Assembly (NCBI GenBank): GCA_002490635.1
Contig: DKUJ01000015.1
Span: 24,259 to 42,020, forward strand
Reading direction: 5' to 3'
DNA length: 17,762 nt
DNA from: Porphyromonadaceae bacterium UBA7207
GTDB taxonomy: Bacteria > Bacteroidota > Bacteroidia > Bacteroidales > Muribaculaceae
Shown here: piece after piece, positions 14,684-17,762 of the stretch
Numbering within the stretch: the stretch's first letter is position 1
Layout of the letters: each line of letters starts with the position of its first letter
The notes under the pieces: generated by a model
The model's database searches: none
The model's input: only the letters and a program-made list of their open reading frames with translations
What the model was told of the DNA's origin: nothing
Made by a program: the position numbers and the translations under genes

Positions 14684-17599
14684 TCATACCACCCTCCAAT
14701 GAAATGTTATTAACTTGGTCTGTTCAATCTTTTGGGCGAGCATGGCTTCGACTTTGGCGAGGATTGCTTCTTTCTTTTCGTCAACTTCGTCTTGTGCTTG
14801 AAAAAGATTGAGTCGTTTTTCGCTGCGACGCTTTTCAAGGTCTTTGACAAGGCGTTGCAGTCGCACTTTCTCGTCGAGTCGCGAAACTTTCTTACTCTCA
14901 CTTTTGCGGAGCTTGATTTCCGAGTCAATGTCGCGCAATTCTTTTTCCAGTCCGGATTTAACATCCTCCGCCCAGTTGTCAAGTTTTTCCATCTCATCCT
15001 CGAAGAAAGAATTGTTTCGCTCGGCATTGGAGGCTTTTATCGCCTCATATTGAGATGCTATAGCATCGTCCAGCGCAATGGCGGCCGTCTTGGATAAATT
15101 TGCATCAAGAGGCGCTTCCGAACCACGTAGCTGAAGCATATACTCGGCAATATCAGGCGGAACAACCTCTCCATTGTCGGTTACACATGCATGGAGAAGG
15201 ATATCTTCTTTCTCAAACGAATCAATTGTCAGCTGTTCAACCGTAAGCCAACCAGACTGTCCGATCAGACGTTTTATACAAGCGACATTCAGTGTTGAGT
15301 TGCTGTAGTCTAACGTTATTTCCGACTCTGGCACTTTGGCGGCTTTCAGTTCTGCAAGCATGTGCTGGGCGAGTGAATCGCCTATGCGATACGGACGCAC
15401 ATCGTCGGACAACTTTATGGCACGTCGATTTTCGGAACTTACCATGGCATATTCACCAGACAAGTGCCGGAGTCTGCCGACTGCTCCATTTTCGACAAAC
15501 GGGTGGAGGACAAATGAGTGATTGGCATCGTTGAAGTCGGCATAGTCTGCCAGATAATTTCGGGTGAGTCGCCAAAGAGTTCGCTCAAACACATCAAGAC
15601 TGTCACGGATTTCAACAAGGTCGCTGCGAAGTTTCTGTTTTACCGATTCGTCGAAGTTTTCCAATAGAGTTGTACGCGCCTTCAACATCTTGTCGGAAAT
15701 CTGTTCTTGCAGTTCCTCTTGGAGAGCATCGAAAGCCTCTTTAATCTCTTTTGGAGTACGGCAAAGCTGATAAATCTGCGCTATACGTTTCTCAAAATCA
15801 ACACCATTTCCGATGGCGCCGAGAACTTCATCGGAAGCACCGAAAACGCCGTTGAATAGCTGAAACTTCTGATCGAGCAATTCATAAACACGGACATCTG
15901 CGGCGTTGGCTTTATTGAGAAAGTTGATTACAACGACATCGAAATTCTGACCGTAGCGGTGGCAACGTCCGATGCGCTGCTCGATGCGCTGCGGATTCCA
16001 CGGCATATCATAGTTGACCACAAGCGAACAGAACTGAAGATTGATGCCCTCTGCGGCAGCTTCGGTGGCTATCATAATCGTAGCCTCATCGCGGAAATAA
16101 TCAACAAGGGCTGCTCGTTTGTCAGCTGTCGCCGAACCTGTAATCCTGGATGTGCCTTTATGCTTTTCTTTCCATGCCTTATAAATGGCTGTGGATTGTT
16201 TATCGGCGTTTGAACCATTGAACAAAACCACATCACCCTTGTAACCTCGCCTTTCAAGCAAGTCGAAAAGGAAATCCTGAGTACGTCGTGATTCGGTAAA
16301 TATCAGAGCTTTTTTCGGCGCACCTATTTCTTCAAGCTGGGCAAATCCCTGATTTAAGCCTTCAAAAAGCTGCTCTGCTTTTGAATTGCGCTTAATCTTG
16401 AAAGCAAGGTCACGAAATTTCTCAAGATCTTTGATTTCAGACTTCACACGCTCGATGTCTTCTGGCGAAAGCATTTCTCTATCGGACGACTCATCTTCCT
16501 CGTCGTCATCGTCGGTCCATTCCTCCGATTCACTCTCGTAGCCCTCATAGTCGTATTTGAACAGATTATCTTCAGACAGCTCTATCCCTTGGCTTTTAAG
16601 CTTCTCCTCCAACTTTTCGATAAGGGCACATAGAGTGCCATATATCGCATGAGTGGATGAAGCAAGCAGTTTACGGAGTATGAGAGTCATCAGTTGGCGC
16701 TGACTGTTGGGCAGCGCATAAAGACGCGGACGCTGAAGATACTCGGAAACCAAATCGTAGAGTTCCTGTTCCTGTTTAGTCGGAAAAAATTCTTGCAGTA
16801 TGGCTATTCGCTTGGTATATCGCACATATTCCAGGACCTGGCGACGTAGTGTTCGTTTACAAAGCGGAGCAAGACGGCGACGCAGATTCTGATAATCATT
16901 ATCATCGAGATTGCGATTATACTGCATCTTGAAACTTTTAAGGTCACCGAAGGCATAATCGTCGATAATGGTGGTCAGACCGTATAGTTCAAGGATAGAA
17001 TTTTGGAGTGGCGTTGCCGTAAGAAGAATCTTCTTGCAGTCGGCAAGCGCATTCTTTATTGTATTGGAGATTTTATTAGTAGGCTTATAGACATTCCGAA
17101 GACGGTGTGCCTCGTCTATAACCACTAAATCCCACTGGGACTGCTTTAGATATGAAGCTTTTGCCTTCGCAAACTGATAGGAGCAAATAACTATTTCCTC
17201 GCAATCGAACGGATTAAGACAACCATCCTCGATATAGCAGTTAAAAGTCTTTGATTCAAGAATACGCGACGGCAAGAAGAACTTCTCCTGAAGTTCAGCG
17301 GCCCACTGCTTGCGGAGATTTGCCGGAGCTATGATGAGCAGATGGCGGCGATGTTCAGCCCAAAACTGCGAGAGAATAATACCGGCTTCAATGGTCTTGC
17401 CAAGCCCTACCTCGTCGGCGAGTATTGCGCCTTTTGAGAGTGGCGATTTGAAGGCGAAAAGAGCCGCGTCGATTTGGTGAGGGGTCAAATCAACCTGCGC
17501 ATCCTGCAAAGATGCCGTGAGCTTACTGAGGCTGTCGGAAGGCAGACTTCTTGTAAGCCAATAGGCAAAATATTTCTGTTGCGCCGCGGTCAGCTCCAT
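14684..17599 (-). CDS. SNF2-family DEAD/DEAH helicase or translocase
   Basis: A 971-aa superfamily 2 Swi2/Snf2-type ATPase. Lobe 1: Walker A ADEVGLGKTIEAG (Lys68), motif Ia LLIIAPANL, DEAH box VVIDEAH (162-165), motif III LLTATPLQNS (194-197). Lobe 2: ALIFTESRRTQDFL, ATEAAAEGINLQF, VVNYDMPWNPQRIEQRIGR and CHRYGQ (motif VI near residue 536). A very acidic stretch at about 348-372 (EWTDDDDEEDE) lies between the lobes. The C-terminus is a charged coiled coil (about 863-936) and ends with the family-typical strand LITFHWRVV. No nuclease domain is visible, so it probably translocates on DNA and remodels it for the Mod/Res complex. It is first in the operon, with its own promoter. The length is complete. 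Confidence 0.93.
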   Translation of the reverse strand: MELTAAQQKYFAYWLTRSLPSDSLSKLTASLQDAQVDLTPHQIDAALFAFKSPLSKGAILADEVGLGKTIEAGIILSQFWAEHRRHLLIIAPANLRKQWAAELQEKFFLPSRILESKTFNCYIEDGCLNPFDCEEIVICSYQFAKAKASYLKQSQWDLVVIDEAHRLRNVYKPTNKISNTIKNALADCKKILLTATPLQNSILELYGLTTIIDDYAFGDLKSFKMQYNRNLDDNDYQNLRRRLAPLCKRTLRRQVLEYVRYTKRIAILQEFFPTKQEQELYDLVSEYLQRPRLYALPNSQRQLMTLILRKLLASSTHAIYGTLCALIEKLEEKLKSQGIELSEDNLFKYDYEGYESESEEWTDDDDEEDESSDREMLSPEDIERVKSEIKDLEKFRDLAFKIKRNSKAEQLFEGLNQGFAQLEEIGAPKKALIFTESRRTQDFLFDLLERRGYKGDVVLFNGSNADKQSTAIYKAWKEKHKGTSRITGSATADKRAALVDYFRDEATIMIATEAAAEGINLQFCSLVVNYDMPWNPQRIEQRIGRCHRYGQNFDVVVINFLNKANAADVRVYELLDQKFQLFNGVFGASDEVLGAIGNGVDFEKRIAQIYQLCRTPKEIKEAFDALQEELQEQISDKMLKARTTLLENFDESVKQKLRSDLVEIRDSLDVFERTLWRLTRNYLADYADFNDANHSFVLHPFVENGAVGRLRHLSGEYAMVSSENRRAIKLSDDVRPYRIGDSLAQHMLAELKAAKVPESEITLDYSNSTLNVACIKRLIGQSGWLTVEQLTIDSFEKEDILLHACVTDNGEVVPPDIAEYMLQLRGSEAPLDANLSKTAAIALDDAIASQYEAIKASNAERNNSFFEDEMEKLDNWAEDVKSGLEKELRDIDSEIKLRKSESKKVSRLDEKVRLQRLVKDLEKRRSEKRLNLFQAQDEVDEKKEAILAKVEAMLAQKIEQTKLITFHWRVV

Positions 17600-17627
17600 T
17601 GTTAAAATGCTTTTATTCCAATATATG

Positions 17628-17657
17628 CAAAGTTACAAAGGTTTTTCGAGATGGCAA
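17628..17657 (-). promoter_or_regulatory. Promoter of the defence operon
   Basis: On the minus strand, TTG (complement of 17655-17657), a 19-nt spacer and TAACTTTG (complement of 17628-17635) fit the Bacteroidota -33/-7 consensus. The leader to the SNF2 ATG is about 22 nt. This is probably the main promoter for the five-gene operon. Confidence 0.7.
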
Positions 17658-17697
17658 TCGAATATTCCGACAAGGTTGGACATTGGACTGAGGTGAA

Positions 17698-17746
17698 CAA
17701 CGCAATAAAGGGCTAAATCATTACGATTTAGCCCTTTATTGCGTTG
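17698..17746. terminator. Strong hairpin, probable terminator of the gene to the right
   Basis: Perfect 22-base arms (17698-17719 and 17725-17746; arm begins CAACGCAATAAAGGG) enclose a 5-nt loop ATTAC. It lies about 40 bp upstream of the defence operon promoter, so it most likely ends transcription from a minus-strand gene beyond the window. It could act in both directions. No long T-tract follows on either side. It could also be a copy of a dispersed repeat. Confidence 0.6.
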
Positions 17747-17762
17747 CCTTGGAAGGATTCGA

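Noticed and set aside
8747..17599. DISARM or BREX system
   Set aside because: SNF2 helicase plus methyltransferase suggests DISARM, but no DUF1998 helicase, DrmB or PLD protein is present, and no PglZ or BrxC for BREX. Mod and Res motifs fit type III restriction instead.
1..17762. CRISPR array, tRNA, rRNA or insertion sequence
   Set aside because: I saw no regularly spaced direct repeats, cloverleaf, rRNA segment, transposase or paired terminal inverted repeats with target duplication.

Overview
The window looks like a chromosomal segment of a Bacteroidales gut bacterium (Bacteroidota, possibly Muribaculaceae-like; the family-level guess is weak). The support is promoters of the Bacteroides type (-7 box TAnnTTTG with a TTG about 19 nt upstream), the Bacteroidota-specific GlmU-like sugar-nucleotide enzyme, the lipoprotein Wza-like/Wzc-like pair, and starts without strong Shine-Dalgarno sequences. 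The left half is GC-rich and the right half clearly more AT-rich, so the right half is probably acquired.

Left part (1-6950), surface polysaccharide. A small amphipathic helical protein (39-380, minus) lies downstream of rfbC (467-1015, minus). rfbC is divergent from a four-gene plus-strand operon: GlmU-like enzyme (1078-2247), Wza-like export lipoprotein (2329-3129), Wzc-like chain-length regulator/tyrosine autokinase (3136-5418) and an O-antigen ligase/polymerase-like membrane protein (5439-6947). The 62-bp divergent gap holds a perfect inverted repeat with a -7 box on each strand. No glycosyltransferases are present, so these are precursor, export and polymerisation functions separated from the glycan-specific genes.

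Middle (6916-8498, minus): ilvE (branched-chain aminotransferase) is translationally coupled by an ATGA overlap to an HD-domain phosphohydrolase, whose 3' end overlaps the ligase gene by 32 bp tail to tail.

Right part (8747-17746, minus), a defence operon read right to left: SNF2-type helicase (14684-17599), type III-like Mod DNA methyltransferase (12859-14559), AAA ATPase (11749-12840), DUF4276/Toprim-like partner (11465-11749, broken) and type III Res helicase-nuclease (8747-11465, frameshifted). The last four genes are packed by an 18-nt gap and two one-base stop/start overlaps (TGATG, TAATG), so the AAA/DUF4276 pair is an integral part of a type III restriction operon rather than a neighbour. 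Both nuclease-type genes are damaged: DUF4276 has lost its middle, replaced by a 42-bp perfect palindrome with an in-frame TGA, and res carries an A8 tract where seven A's would keep the frame. SNF2, Mod and AAA remain open. The cassette therefore appears to be disarmed or switched off, with methylation probably retained. The Mod target-recognition region is far more AT-rich (about 28% GC over 13801-14100, hand count) than its flanks, which suggests exchange of specificity. Hairpins near 17698-17746 and within DUF4276 are the main non-coding structures.
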